Shown in pieces: positions 29,586 through 39,455 of a DNA stretch of 64,000 nt. The notes under the pieces were generated by a model, which did not search any database, was not told the DNA's origin, and saw only the letters and a program-made list of their open reading frames with translations. This DNA is from Diplonema papillatum. Its lineage: Eukaryota > Euglenozoa > Diplonemea > Diplonemida > Diplonemidae. The number at the start of each line of letters is the position of its first letter. Position 1 is the stretch's first letter. The DNA is taken from NCBI GenBank assembly GCA_030068145.1, contig JAPJBO010000023.1:186001-250000 (forward strand). The letters run 5' to 3'. Both the position numbers and the translations under genes were made by a program.

Positions 29586-29893
29586 TTTGAAAAAAAAAAA
29601 AAAAAAAAAACAGAAAAAAAAAAAAGGAGCCCAGCACGAGCTGCTGTTGTTGACAAAAAAAAATCTGGGGAGGAAACTGGTGTCACATCCTCTAGTCCAC
29701 CTTGGAAAACGGAAAAACCCAAAAGAAATATGCGTTTTTTTCGGGAACCCTGGGGCCAGCCCCGAGGTGTATGGGTCAAACTGGATTCAACTGCTGGTGG
29801 GGCCTATCTAAAGTCTCATCATCAGGGGGGGACAGTCATAAACACGTCACCAAGAAACATACCCCAAAAAAAATTGCCGCTGCGCGGGGCCAA
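29586..29893 (+). repeat. Repeat copy 1 of a ~275-bp direct duplication
   Basis: From the A-rich start through CAGCACGAGCTGCTGTTG and TCTGGGGAGGAAACTGG to GCCGCTGCGCGGGGCC. The second copy at 30366-30645 is about 95 percent identical by eye. A partial third end (GCCGCTGCGCGGGGCCTGAG) sits at 30310. Confidence 0.9.
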
Positions 29894-30365
29894 GAAACTA
29901 CCCCCCCCCCCGGACGAGAAGGAAGGAGCAGCACCACCAGAACCGAGAAAGAACAAAAAAACAAAAAAAGAAGAATACTACGCACCAAACCCACCACCCT
30001 CCCCAACCCGGGCTTCCTTTTTACCCCTGCAAACCCGTGAATAGGTGCTACGGGAGTATCTGGCAACCGCTGCTTAACAGTGCTCACGTGGGCGGTGTCT
30101 TCGGACAGCACCTCGTGATGTTCGCATCACAAAACAAAGAAGACAGTGAAATGGTCGTTACCTGGTCGGGTTTCGCTCGCGACCGTTTCCTGAACACATC
30201 CTTCACTAAATCCGCGGTTAAATAACCTGGCCTCAGTGGTGCAAGCACCACGCGCTCTTCAAACCCAAGAAACATTTTCCCCCCCTCACAAGTGTATCCA
30301 AAAAAAATTTGCCGCTGCGCGGGGCCTGAGTCAACAATAATAAGCCAAACCCGTTCTTATACATT

Positions 30366-30645
30366 TTGAAAAAAACAAGAGCCCAGCACGAGCTGCTGTT
30401 GTTGACACAAAAAGATCTGGGGAGGAAACTGGTGTCACATCCTCCAGTCCACCTTGGAAAACGGAAAAATCCAAAAGAAATATGCGTTTTTTTCGGGAAC
30501 CCTGGGGCCAGCCCCGTGGTGTATGGGTCACACTGGGTCCAACTGCTGGTGGGGCCTAGCTAAAGTCTCATCATCAGGGGGGGAGAGTCATAAACACGTC
30601 ACCAAGAAACATACCCAAAAAAAGATTTGCCGCTGCGCGGGGCCT
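30366..30645 (+). repeat. Repeat copy 2 of a ~275-bp direct duplication
   Basis: Followed by CTGAGTCAACAATAATAAGC, also found after the partial copy at 30310. This indicates a tandem arrangement with period near 330 bp at this end. Confidence 0.9.
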
Positions 30646-30670
30646 GAGTCAACAATAATAAGCCAATAGC

Positions 30671-30803
30671 TATTTATTACCTGTTAATAATGGCGAATAT
30701 TTTCACTCGAGAACCCAATTTTTTGGCACGAGACCCGGAGGGTCGAGTGCCAAAAAATTGGGTTCGAGAGTGAAAATTTTCGCCATTAATGGGTGATAAG
30801 ATA
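30671..30803. repeat. Near-perfect ~65-bp-arm palindrome
   Basis: TAATGGCGAATATTTTCACT ... faces AGTGAAAATTTTCGCCATTA across a short GACCCGGAGGGTC centre. It abuts the left end of the TIR element at 30810. Possibly an independent MITE. Confidence 0.9.
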
Positions 30804-30953
30804 ATTTTATTTCACTGGTGTCCCAAATGAGTCACTCCAAACGACCCGGAAAAAGTGGGGTAGTGAAGAAAACAGAGTTACGAGTGTTTTTAACGGAATG
30901 AAGGTAAAAAATACCCAGGATATACAGAAAAAGGGGAGACCAAGAACAGAATC

Positions 30954-31361
30954 ATGCCCGGAAGGAAGAGAAAAGTGCCAACACCATCATCTGACAGCAG
31001 TTCGTCTGACAGCAGCTCAACATCAAGTGAGAAATCGAAGAAAGTGAAAGCGATCATTGCTGACCTTCTACCGTCCAAGAGTCGCAAATTGTACGAAAAG
31101 ACCTATGCCGACTTCCTGTCCTTCGCAAAGATTAAGGGGCAGCCATCTGAAAGTGATATTCTGCTGTACATGCATGATCTGGCAGAAATCAAGAAGCTCG
31201 GCTACAAAACTCTCTGGCAGCGCTACAGCATGATCAAGTCGGGGGTGCAGGCTCGCCACGACACAAAAGTGGACCACAGACGCAGCAACATTGCTGAGGG
31301 AGCTATCATTCAGATTGGTACAGATGCTATCAAGCCGCACCCTAAGGGCACCAAAAAATAA
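30954..31361 (+). CDS. Core-binding (SAM-like) domain protein of tyrosine-recombinase type
   Basis: 135 residues from an ATG. It opens with a basic MPGRKRKVP and a serine run (about residues 11-27), then a helical domain: LLPSKSRKLYEKTYADFLSF, PSESDILLYMHDLAEIKKLG, YKTLWQRYSMIKSGVQARH. This spacing is that of the N-terminal core-binding domain of phage-integrase/Crypton-type recombinases and of the stand-alone proteins of this kind common in repeat-rich eukaryotic genomes. No catalytic R-H-R-Y domain follows. It could bind the element's ends or act with a recombinase supplied in trans. Intact frame, TAA stop. Confidence 0.7.
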   Translation: MPGRKRKVPTPSSDSSSSDSSSTSSEKSKKVKAIIADLLPSKSRKLYEKTYADFLSFAKIKGQPSESDILLYMHDLAEIKKLGYKTLWQRYSMIKSGVQARHDTKVDHRRSNIAEGAIIQIGTDAIKPHPKGTKK

Positions 31362-31477
31362 TCACATGGCAAGCTGTTTACATCATTCTTCTTCTTTTTT
31401 GTCGTTTTTCCATTGGTAACATCATTGTTTTTACCCACCTGAACCGTTTTTTCTTCACTCGTGACCAGTTTTTAGGG

Positions 31478-31590
31478 TAGTGGTTAAAAAAGGGGGGGTA
31501 GTGGTTAAAAAAGGGGGGGTAGTGGTTAAAAAAAGGGGGGGTAGTGGTTAAAAAAGGGGGGGTAGTGGTTAAAAAATGGGGGTAGTAAAA
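31478..31590 (+). repeat. Tandem repeat GGGTAGTGGTTAAAAAAGGG
   Basis: Five to six units of 19-21 bp just inside the right end of the small TIR element; GGGGTAGTG also occurs near its left end (30857). Confidence 0.9.
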
Positions 31591-32016
31591 AAATGGAGTG
31601 AAGAATTTGGGACCCCAGTGAAATAAAAACCGTTCTTATACAAGACGGGGAGGACGCGATCTGAACACGGGGGTCCTCGGTGAACCGCCCCTGGCGCAGT
31701 CGGTCGGGAATCCAACCCACTGCACCGGGATGGGCACGGTGCAACAGCGAACAGGCTTTGCAAACTGCGCTTTTTCTGAAGAGCTTCTGGCCGAACCCCT
31801 GTTTTTACATTTCTTCGAGACAAAAAGTGCCCAACATAGCTTCCCCACCGGAAAATGGCTATCCCTCACATTATTTTCAGGTTGTACACGGTTTTGAGGG
31901 TCACGCTAATACCCTGGCTCGGCCTGCTCAAAAAAAATAAATAAAAAATTGTACACAAAAAAGGAAAGAGCACAAGGCACACAAGAGTGTGGTTTTAGGG
32001 GAGAACCCCCGAAGAA

Positions 32017-32147
32017 TATAAGCACCTGCTTTGTAGGAAATGCTCGAGGAGACTGCCAGTTGCGATAGATCAAAGGAGGTAAATGTGCTGTAGCCCACAC
32101 GAAACACAGGTAAATCTGGGTTCAGTGGCGGGCGTAAGCGTCAACAA
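32017..32147 (-). mobile_element. Poly(A)-tailed SINE-like retroposon, tail lost
   Basis: Body intact but the A tract is replaced by ATTCTTCGG-type sequence on the minus strand. Confidence 0.75.
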
Positions 32148-32394
32148 AAAATGCCGAAGCTGCTCGATAGGTCGGATGCCGTGAGGAAAAAAACACGCAG
32201 TCTTTAATCCCGAGATTTTATTATCCCACAATCGAACCAGGTTGTAATACCTAAGCACATGCACACCCCCGGCTCAGCCGACTTCTGCTTGATGATGTCG
32301 TCAAGCATGGGTGAACAGCGGGAATAACTATGACTCTCTGGAGGTAGCCCTACACCTCTCGTGTCACTGCACAAAGTCAGGCTAGAGTCAAATT

Positions 32395-32458
32395 CCTGGT
32401 CAGGTGGTTAGGACGTCGGACTACTATCCCATTCAACCGCGGTTCGATTCCTCCTAAA
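32395..32458 (+). tRNA. tRNA-like sequence, degenerate
   Basis: Good A box (TGGTCAGGTGGTTAGGAC) and B box (GGTTCGATTCC) at tRNA spacing, but the anticodon stem and T stem do not pair. It is a tRNA pseudogene or the head of a tRNA-derived SINE rather than a working tRNA. Confidence 0.45.
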
Positions 32459-32673
32459 CTAGTTTTCCAGGTGTTCAGGGTTTGGCTCCTGAATGTACTC
32501 CTAGCCCAGTCTCTGTAAAAAACGGCTGCACAGGTTGACCGTGTGGGTGCCAAAGTGGCCCGAATACGATCCAGAGAGAGGCGGCTGCCGTGGAAAATGG
32601 GAAAATGGGGTATCCTGAGACGTTTACTCAAAAAAAAGGGACTTCTTACACACAAACCCGCAGGTAAACAGCC

Positions 32674-33245
32674 TCCTCGGATTATTGGTGCAATCGTCGC
32701 GTGCTTGAACAGCGATTCGCTAGGTCAGCATGTTGTCAACAGAACATGTGAAGCTCAGTTGTTACGTTCATACACACGGTGCCCCAGAGGCCAGAGCTAA
32801 GGTTGGAGTTGGCACACCCACTTTTCGGGTGGACATTTACACGGCACCATCTTTAGCTCCAGCTTTTTCAGAGCTGGACTGCGATCTCGTATCGAACCTG
32901 TCGGTAGAGTGTTGTAGCGACTCGTCTTGTCCGTCAGTAGCTATCGTGTTCGGCAGTAGTGAATAGAGACGCGGAAAGATTCCTCGGATTATTGGTGCAA
33001 TCTTCGCGTGCTTGAACAGCGATCAGCTACGTCAACATGTTGTCAACAGAACATGTGAAGCTCAGTTGTTACGTTCATACACACGGTGCCCCAGAGGCCA
33101 GAGCTAAGGTTGGAGTTGGCACACCCACTTTTCGGGTGGACATTTACACGGCACCATCTTTAACTCCAGCTTTTTCAAAGCTGGACTGCGATCTCGTATC
33201 GAACCTGTCGGTAAAGTGTTGTCGCGACTCGTCTTGATTCCGTCA
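32674..33245 (+). repeat. Tandem duplication (307-bp period) upstream of a cyclase fragment
   Basis: Two units, each from TCCTCGGATTATTGGTGCAA to TGTCGGTA...CGTCAGTAGC. A third unit start (GAGACGCGGAAACATCCTCGG-like) appears at 33522 after the cyclase segment. Frames such as VGTPTFRVDIYTAPSL are conserved between units, suggesting a duplicated exon. Confidence 0.85.
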
Positions 33246-33472
33246 GTAGCCATCGTGTCGCAAGACCCAGACGGTACAAGTATCACAACGATAGTCTTCA
33301 CCGACATTGTACAGTCCACTGCGATATATGGAACGCGTGCCCAGACGGAATGAAGCGGCGCTTCAACTGCACAAATGTACTCATCCGGTCAGCCCTTGCT
33401 GAATTCGGAGGATACGAGGTTCAGACCATCGGGGACTCGTTGATGGCTGCCGTCAGTAGCCCTCAAGACGCT
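33246..33472 (+). pseudogene. Class III nucleotidyl cyclase catalytic-domain fragment, broken
   Basis: Frame 1 reads VAIVSQDPDG then TTIVFTDIVQSTAIYG, which includes the first metal-binding Asp of adenylyl/guanylyl cyclases (FTDI). It hits a stop after AQTE. A different frame then reads NVLIRSALAEFGGYEVQTIG followed by DSLMAAVSSPQDA, the second metal-site region (GDS) of the same domain. Two indels between the halves and the loss of everything downstream make it a pseudogene fragment. The FTDI-ST and GGYEVxTxGDS signatures are typical of protist receptor-type and related cyclases. Confidence 0.8.
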
Positions 33473-33819
33473 CCTTGTGGGTGCATGCCAGACTGTACGG
33501 GAAGGGAAGAGGCAGTAGTGAGGGGAGACGCGGAAACATCCTCGGAGGGATTTGGTCTCTGCAGCCCGAAATCGTCTTTCTCTCTCTTTTTCTCTGTTCA
33601 CTGACCAGCCATCGGATACGTGTTTCCACACGTTTCGCCAGGAAGGGGCACCGACGCAAGGTTTCACCTGCTTTTCATCCTCTTGCTGCACGTGCCGCAA
33701 CGCAAGGCACCTGGAAGACGGGAAGCCCAGGCCTTACGTTCAGCATGCTGAACGTACTGATTTCAGCACGTTAATTTTCTTAGTTTCTTTTTTGTGCACA
33801 TGCTGAAATCAATATGTTA

Positions 33820-33976
33820 AAGGGGGGGGGTCGATTAATAACACCTGTGTTATTATTCGGTTTGTCGGGTACTAAAAAAAGTTCCGGGTAGCCGAACAGT
33901 AGCAGGATCAAGTAGTGGTAGTGTTTTTAGACAACCAGACGTGTGTCAAATAACTGTTATTATTCGACCCCCCCCC
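33820..33976 (+). mobile_element. MITE U, G-tract/TCGA family
   Basis: Relative of 17706-17868, in the opposite orientation: left AAGGGGGGGGGTCGATTAA, right TTATTCGACCCC. Flanked by TA on the left (33818-33819) and TA on the right (33977-33978). Confidence 0.85.
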
Positions 33977-33978
33977 CC

Positions 33979-35280
33979 TAGGGCTAAGTTGGATGGAAAC
34001 GCCGTTTCTTTTAGGTTTTTCGAAATATGGAAACGGAAACGGAAACGGAAACGGAAACGTTTCCGTTTCTTTTAAAAGAAACGCCGGAAGGCTCCTCATG
34101 CTGAGGGGTCCTATAGGATACCACTTCGCGGGTCCTTCTGTGTGTCCGTCGGGTGTCCGTTTCCAGCCAAATTTTGGCTTTCCTTTCAGAGGGCGGGATC
34201 ACCTTCTTCTTTTGATCTACCAGCGGGCACTTCTCTTCCTCCGTCTTCTGGCGGGCTCTCTGACTCTTCAGGGCCCTTCCTGGGCTGTTCTTCGACTTGG
34301 CTCGGCCCCTTCTTGTGTGTCGTCGCGGTCTCGTTTGTGCAGAGCAGTCGCTGATGCTCACCGCTTTCTTTCGTCGGCGATCTGAGACGAGCAAATAGGA
34401 AACCACAAGCTAATGATGCAGAATGTCGTCACATGCGGATGCTGAGGTTTTCTGACACCAGATTCCACTCTTCTGTGCCTACCACTTCGTCCTCTGCTGC
34501 TTCCAACCCACGTTCTCATGTTTACTTGTATCGGCGGCCGTGCCGAGTGGGGCTTTTTGAATCTGCAGTCCTCTTCTGCATTGTCGGTGGTTCTTCCTGC
34601 CGTCGCTGTCTATGCTCCGACAACACCGCCCGATGGTGCCCCTTCCGGTGACGGTTGCCACCCGTCGTCGTATGCAAGGTGCACTGTGGCAATCGATGTT
34701 TAACACACACGTTACTGCGTGGCCATCGCTTTTCTGGCGGGTTCAACATTGCCCCGGCATACGTGTGCCCTTCTCACCTCCTGATGCTGATTGCACTCCC
34801 TCTTTGTCTTACGCCGCCGAAAAACCCCGGTCTTGTAGCCTGTGGTGCGGCGGTGCTCCCGCTGTCCTGAACGATCGTATCTGTATAGCCTATTATTGGA
34901 AGCGGATGTGCTTTCCCGATCGTCTTCAGCGCGTTGGCCAACGGCCTCGCATCAACAGAGCATCGTCGCCACAACAGCCATTGGTATAAAGAGCTGCAGA
35001 CCTCAAAGTCATCACAACCGGATGCGTGTGGTTGCGCGGTCGCAACTCTTATGCTTCTTTCCTCCCTCTTTTTCGGAGCCTCCTTGTCCATGGTTTCCCA
35101 CTGGATTGCGGGGTCCGCCGTTCGGAACACATTTCCGGTCGGACCTTCAGCCAGTATACTAGTGGCATACCAGCCGTTTCTTTTGAAAAGAAACGGCGTT
35201 TCCATCCACCGCCAAAAAGAAGGAAACGGAAACGGAAACGGAAACGGAAACGTTTCCAACGTTTCCATCCTACATAGCCC
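33979..35280. mobile_element. TIR element V with (GGAAAC)n subterminal repeats
   Basis: Ends GGGCTAAGTTGGATGG and CCATCCTACATAGCCC are inverted repeats (two mismatches), flanked by TA at 33977-33978 and 35281-35282. Just inside each end are hexanucleotide GGAAAC runs (about 34027-34060; 35221-35251) and GGAAACGCCGTTTCTTTT copies. The interior has only weak frames: one minus-strand frame reads GYTDTIVQDSGSTAAP and continues out of frame, perhaps a decayed transposase. No family recognised. Confidence 0.85.
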
Positions 35281-35282
35281 TA

Positions 35283-36475
35283 GGGGGGGTCAAAAGGTCT
35301 TTTTTTGCGTCAAAATGGTGACAATTTCAGCCTGTAGACTTACTAACGGCAGTTTAAGGCTAAAAAAACATGCAACCCGCCTCAGAAATGCCCGGGAACG
35401 TGTTTTTGGGGGAAGCTTCATGGAAAATGGCCCAGGGGGGGGTGTATTAGTTGATGGTTTTAGGGTGGACACCGTTTGGTACCGGCTAGCAGCCTGTGGG
35501 TGTGCTTCACTGTTCATACCATGCAAAGATGAGACTACAATCACGTACAGGCAGCCACAAATGGAAGCAACAAAAGGGCGAACGACACCCAGGAGGAAGG
35601 CAGCTATGAACGTTGCTCGTCTGGATGGTTAACAACGTCCCAAAAGGTTCTCTGGGTCTTGCGCAAGCTGAGGTGTTGTTGACACCGCAGGCAGCAGCTC
35701 TTCCCCGAACTTCTGCTAGAGCGATATTCACAAAGTTCGATGTCTTTCCGAGAAAAACAATGAGATGCTCTCATCCGTAGTGGGATTTCCCAGATCCCAA
35801 CGTTTTTGTTGAAGGGATGCACGCGACAGTGTCTTTTATTCAAGTTCGCCTTTTGTACACCACCCCGAAAGGGTCACATTGCACACGCACGCAAGACAAT
35901 ACTGGTCACCGGGGTGTATCTCTGGTACCTAACCCCAACGCACGTTGAGCTTGAACAAAAATAGAAAACTGGACTTGAACGAAAAGGTTCGGCGGTAGAT
36001 GTATAGGACTGTCACGACAAAGCAGCTCAGGGCAGGGTATCTGCAGCTTGCGGTAGCACGCTACACGACACAGGCCACTACGAAAGCTGGCGCTGACGTC
36101 AAGGACTCGAGGGGGCGGCACGTTACGAAGCCGTACCTCATTGAGTCGCTTGTCGATGCCTCCTACGAAGCCCCACCATCCCCAACTCTCAGCAAAGTCT
36201 TTTGAGTAACATTGGGCAGTGTTGTTTTCCTTCTTCGGTTCATGCTGTCACTATTTTTGGGGTTGTCACCTAAAAAGAAGAACACCGGTACCAAACGGTG
36301 TCCACCCTGAGTCCAAAAATTGGGCACTCGTAAAAAGGCCTTTTCGGGGCACTTCAGCAGCCAAAAAGCATGTTTCAGGCATTTCTATACGTGGTTTACC
36401 AAATGTGATTGCCTTTTAGGAGCCCCTATGTGGTTCCCAAAAAAATGACCTATTTTGACAGCTTTTGACCCCCCC
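35283..36475. mobile_element. TIR element W, G-tract family
   Basis: Ends GGGGGGGTCAAAAG and CTTTTGACCCCCCC, flanked by TA on both sides (35281-35282, 36476-36477). A second inverted pair lies inside: GGTGGACACCGTTTGGTACC (35465) against GGTACCAAACGGTGTCCACC (36289). No intact transposase seen; the interior holds only short frames. Confidence 0.9.
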
Positions 36476-36495
36476 TACCCCCCCCCCTCAGGCTA

Positions 36496-39021
36496 CACGG
36501 TGCACTAGTAAAAGTGAAAAAGGTGTTTTGACTAGTCATTTTACTAGTGAAAAAGCATGACTAGTGCACTAGTAAAAAATCACTAGTAAAAATGACTAGT
36601 GCACTAGTCAAAATGACTAGTGTCCTAGTAGAAATCCACCTGTTCCGAACCGAAATCTGGGCTATTTTGTAGATTTCAGAGGGTCCCACGGCACAACTGT
36701 ACCCTACCGTTGCGCTTACAACCGTGTTCGGAATAATGTTGGACCGGGAAAAAGTCGAAGTACTTTTCAAAACCCCCAAAAGTCCAAAAAAGTTCCGGTC
36801 CAAATATTTTACAGTAGGGTTCACGCCCACAAGGAAGTTTAGAATCCAAGAATACGATAAGATATGATACATGTGGTGCCTACAGTCAAGGGCGCGCCCA
36901 AGTCCGTTAACAGCGCCCTACAACTTGGAGGTCGCTACTTTAGCCAGACGCAGAAGGTGGCGAGTCGCTGAGCGTAGTCGGCACGCGGCGTCGCCGGGCC
37001 ATACGGAGCAGGGCCGGCGGCATGCCCGCGGAAGGACTCGACCTCGGCGAGCTCGCAGTGAAGCGAGCGTCGCTGAGTGAAGGCGACGTCCTGGCCGCCG
37101 AGTGGCGGTCACGCGCGTTTTTGACGGTGGATGCCGACGACAGCGGGCTGCTGGCGTTCAAGGAGTTGATCAGTATAGCCAGTCCCGGACGTCGTGTTCC
37201 GGCACGTGGTCGGCGACGGGGGCAATCTCATGAGTCGCCCCGCCATGCTCACCCGAGCTGCTTGTCTACGCGACCCAGGCTACGCCCATAGTCATGATCA
37301 TGCAACCACGAGTTTTAAGGACGAACAGAAATAAAGGTAACCTGAACCAATTTGGACGCGTTTGCGGCCCGGAATTCGGGAAGCTTTGGAATGTTCGCAC
37401 AATCTGCCGGTCCCATCATTGGTGTAACGGAAACATGAATCAGTGCAAAAGCTGCTTCGGTCAGACTTCAAAATACCGCCAAAAACTGAAAACCCCAGGG
37501 AAAAGTCCAAAACTTTCAGAACCTCCAAAAGCCCAAAACTTTAACTCTAAAAAGTCCAAAAAGATTCCGGTCCAAAGAAGTTCCGGTCCAATATTTTTCC
37601 GAATGCGGTTCCCAACGCGATTCCTTACTGTGCGATAGACGAAAGCTGGGGGTCAGTTGTCTGTCACGAGCATCATTCAACAAAGCCAGTTCTGCAGGAA
37701 TAAGTTACGATTACTCGTCGGTTTGTGTTTTGCGGCTGAACATGCAGAACTGTGGTCGCTTTTTTGGTGGGCCACCCCGACTCTTCCCCCACAGGAACCG
37801 GGCTGAGTATTGAGTTCTAGAAAGTGCAAGTGCCATGAAGGCAAGCAGCACCACAGCTGAGGACGGGGAGTTTCTGGGAACTTGTTGCCTACTGGGAGCG
37901 TTATACAGCTTGCCTGCCTCATGCTCTTCCGCACTTACTACTAGTAGCTCTCAATGCCCGATAGACAGTGCGTTGTGAATTCAAGCTAATCCGAGGCGGT
38001 GATTTTTATTGTCGTTGTGAACAACCGAAGATGCGAAAGAAGCTGCTTTCACAAATAGTACACCGGCTACGCGATTCACCTTACTGTGCGGTAGACCCGA
38101 CGAGTAGAAACCAGAACCTGCTGGTGTCCCACCCGACGAAAGCTTTGAGCAGTTGATCGGTGGGCTCAATGGTCGTTAGCACGTCCCGAAACTACAAAGA
38201 AACGTGACTTCCAGGCATTCGAAATGCCTGGACAAAGCACCACGACGTGTTGACTGGCACACAACGCGCGCGCCACAGGCTACAAGACTGGTTTTCCGCG
38301 GCGGCGTGAAAGAGGAAGCACGCAATGGGAGAGTGCCTCCAACACTAGAAAGCGGAGCACATAGCAGTGAGCAACGACACTATTTGTGGAATGTGCGCAA
38401 CACAAAGCCTTGCATGCAAACAGTTCACAGGCGGACAAAGCCAGCACCTGTTGCACATTCATGTTGGGAAGCTCGGCAAGAATCGTGGGTTTTAGGGAAC
38501 CCACTACTGTAAATGCACTGTGTCCGGTGCGATGCCAAGGCGATAGGAGCGCTATGAACGACAAACCGAATCTACGGACCAGAGTTTGAATGTGGTCGGA
38601 AGCCCGCATTATTCCAGTGTCTGAAACCTGTCACGACATGTCTCTGACCTCACCGTGCAGGGATAGCACTGTCGTTTGCACTATGTTTGCTAAGCCAGGG
38701 ACTTTCCCAAGAAACCAACCAAAACCCTCGCAACTCGGCCTGTCTCGCGAAAACTGGGGTTGCCCAGGTGGTTTGTGGTGTCTGGGCACCGGTGGTCACG
38801 GTAGTGCCGTGGAACCCCTCGAAAACTCTCAAAACACCCAGGACTTGGGTCCAGGTTAGGTGGATTTTGTCTAAATCACTAGTCATTTTTACTAGTGCAC
38901 TAGTCATTTTTACTAGTGCACTAGTCATTTTTACTAGTGGCACTAGTCATTTTACTAGTCAAAATTTTGACTAGTAAAACCACTAGTCAAAGTCAAAAAA
39001 GTCCTTGACTAGTGCACCGTG
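36496..39021 (+). mobile_element. DNA transposon with ACTAGT-rich ends, copy 2
   Basis: Same termini as copy 1. It is colinear over its whole length, with extra sequence at about 36790-37020 and 37540-37580 and small indels. Together the copies define a family whose long ACTAGT-repeat ends are diagnostic. Confidence 0.9.
37022..37291 (+). pseudogene. EF-hand-containing gene fragment inside transposon copy 2
   Basis: The 89-residue frame reads LAVKRASLSEGDVLAAE followed by FLTVDADDSGLLAFKELI. The loop DADDSGLLAFKE (residues 37-48) has Asp, Asp, Ser and Glu at EF-hand calcium positions 1, 3, 5 and 12, plus the glycine at 6. Only one hand is present and the frame ends in non-coding sequence. 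In copy 1 the loop is lost through deletions. It is most likely a host calcium-binding gene exon captured by the element; GC content is higher than in the rest of the transposon. Confidence 0.6.
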
Positions 39022-39105
39022 TGCACTGTAGAGGGGGGGGGGGTCTGGTTTATCCGGCCATCCGGCTAAAGTGACTGATCCTTAACAAGAGCGGCCCCCC
39101 CCGGG
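39022..39105 (+). repeat. Short element shared with 58512-58600
   Basis: TGCACTGTAGAGGGGG, then TCTGGTTTATCCGGCCATCC, then GATCCTTAACAAGAGCG and a C tract. The second copy has the same G- and C-tract borders. Non-coding, perhaps another MITE. Confidence 0.8.
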
Positions 39106-39129
39106 TCGAACTAATTTATTCCTGGGTGA

Positions 39130-39215
39130 GCTTTTTTTCAGGCTTTTTTTCCGACTAATTTGTTCCGGGAAGTGAAAATTTGTTCCGGAAACTGAAAATT
39201 TGGGGTTTGCCAAAT
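39130..39215 (+). repeat. TTGTTCCGG 20-bp repeat, cluster 1
   Basis: Units of TTTGTTCCGGGAAGTGAAAA; a second cluster of three units lies at 40496-40560, followed by a 40-bp tandem (TCCAAGTTCTGGGTCC) to 40690. Confidence 0.8.
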
Positions 39216-39267
39216 TTTCCAGATTTTCACCATTTGTGTGTGATTTTTACAATTTTTGTGTAAGGTT

Positions 39268-39452
39268 CGCATACCCGAACCCGCAAACCCGCATACCCAA
39301 ACCCGCAACCCGCGTACCCTAACCCCGCAAACCCTAACCCGCAAACCCCGCAAACCCGCATACCCTAACCCGCAAACCCGCATACCCTAACCTCGCAAAC
39401 CCGAACCCGCAAACCCGCCGCAAACCCTAACCCGCAAACCCCGCTTACCCGC
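39268..39452 (+). repeat. Interstitial telomere-like array
   Basis: Degenerate tandem of CCCTAA, CCCGCA and CCCGAA words (for example ACCCTAACCCGCAAACCCGC). The C-rich strand reads 5'->3' on plus. The irregular 6/7-bp phase shows it is a decayed or variant telomeric array, or a telomere-similar satellite. Confidence 0.75.
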
Positions 39453-39455
39453 ATG

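Larger units (their letters stand above)
30810..31623 (+). mobile_element. Small TIR transposon carrying one short gene
   Basis: Ends TTTCACTGGTGTCCCAAAT and ATTTGGGACCCCAGTGAAA form about 30-bp terminal inverted repeats (extending to TCACTCCA / TGGAGTGA). Both sides read TA next to the repeats, consistent with a TA target duplication, although the symmetry of TTTTA/TAAAA makes this uncertain. It contains the gene at 30954 and a short tandem repeat at 31478-31590. Confidence 0.8.

Noticed and set aside
31655-31735. tRNA-like segment beside the small TIR element
   Set aside because: Only part of an A box is convincing and the T arm lacks the GGTTCGA core.
35283-36475. Retroviral or LTR element bounded by C/G tracts
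   Set aside because: Ends are inverted, not direct, and there is no gag-pol, primer site or polypurine tract.
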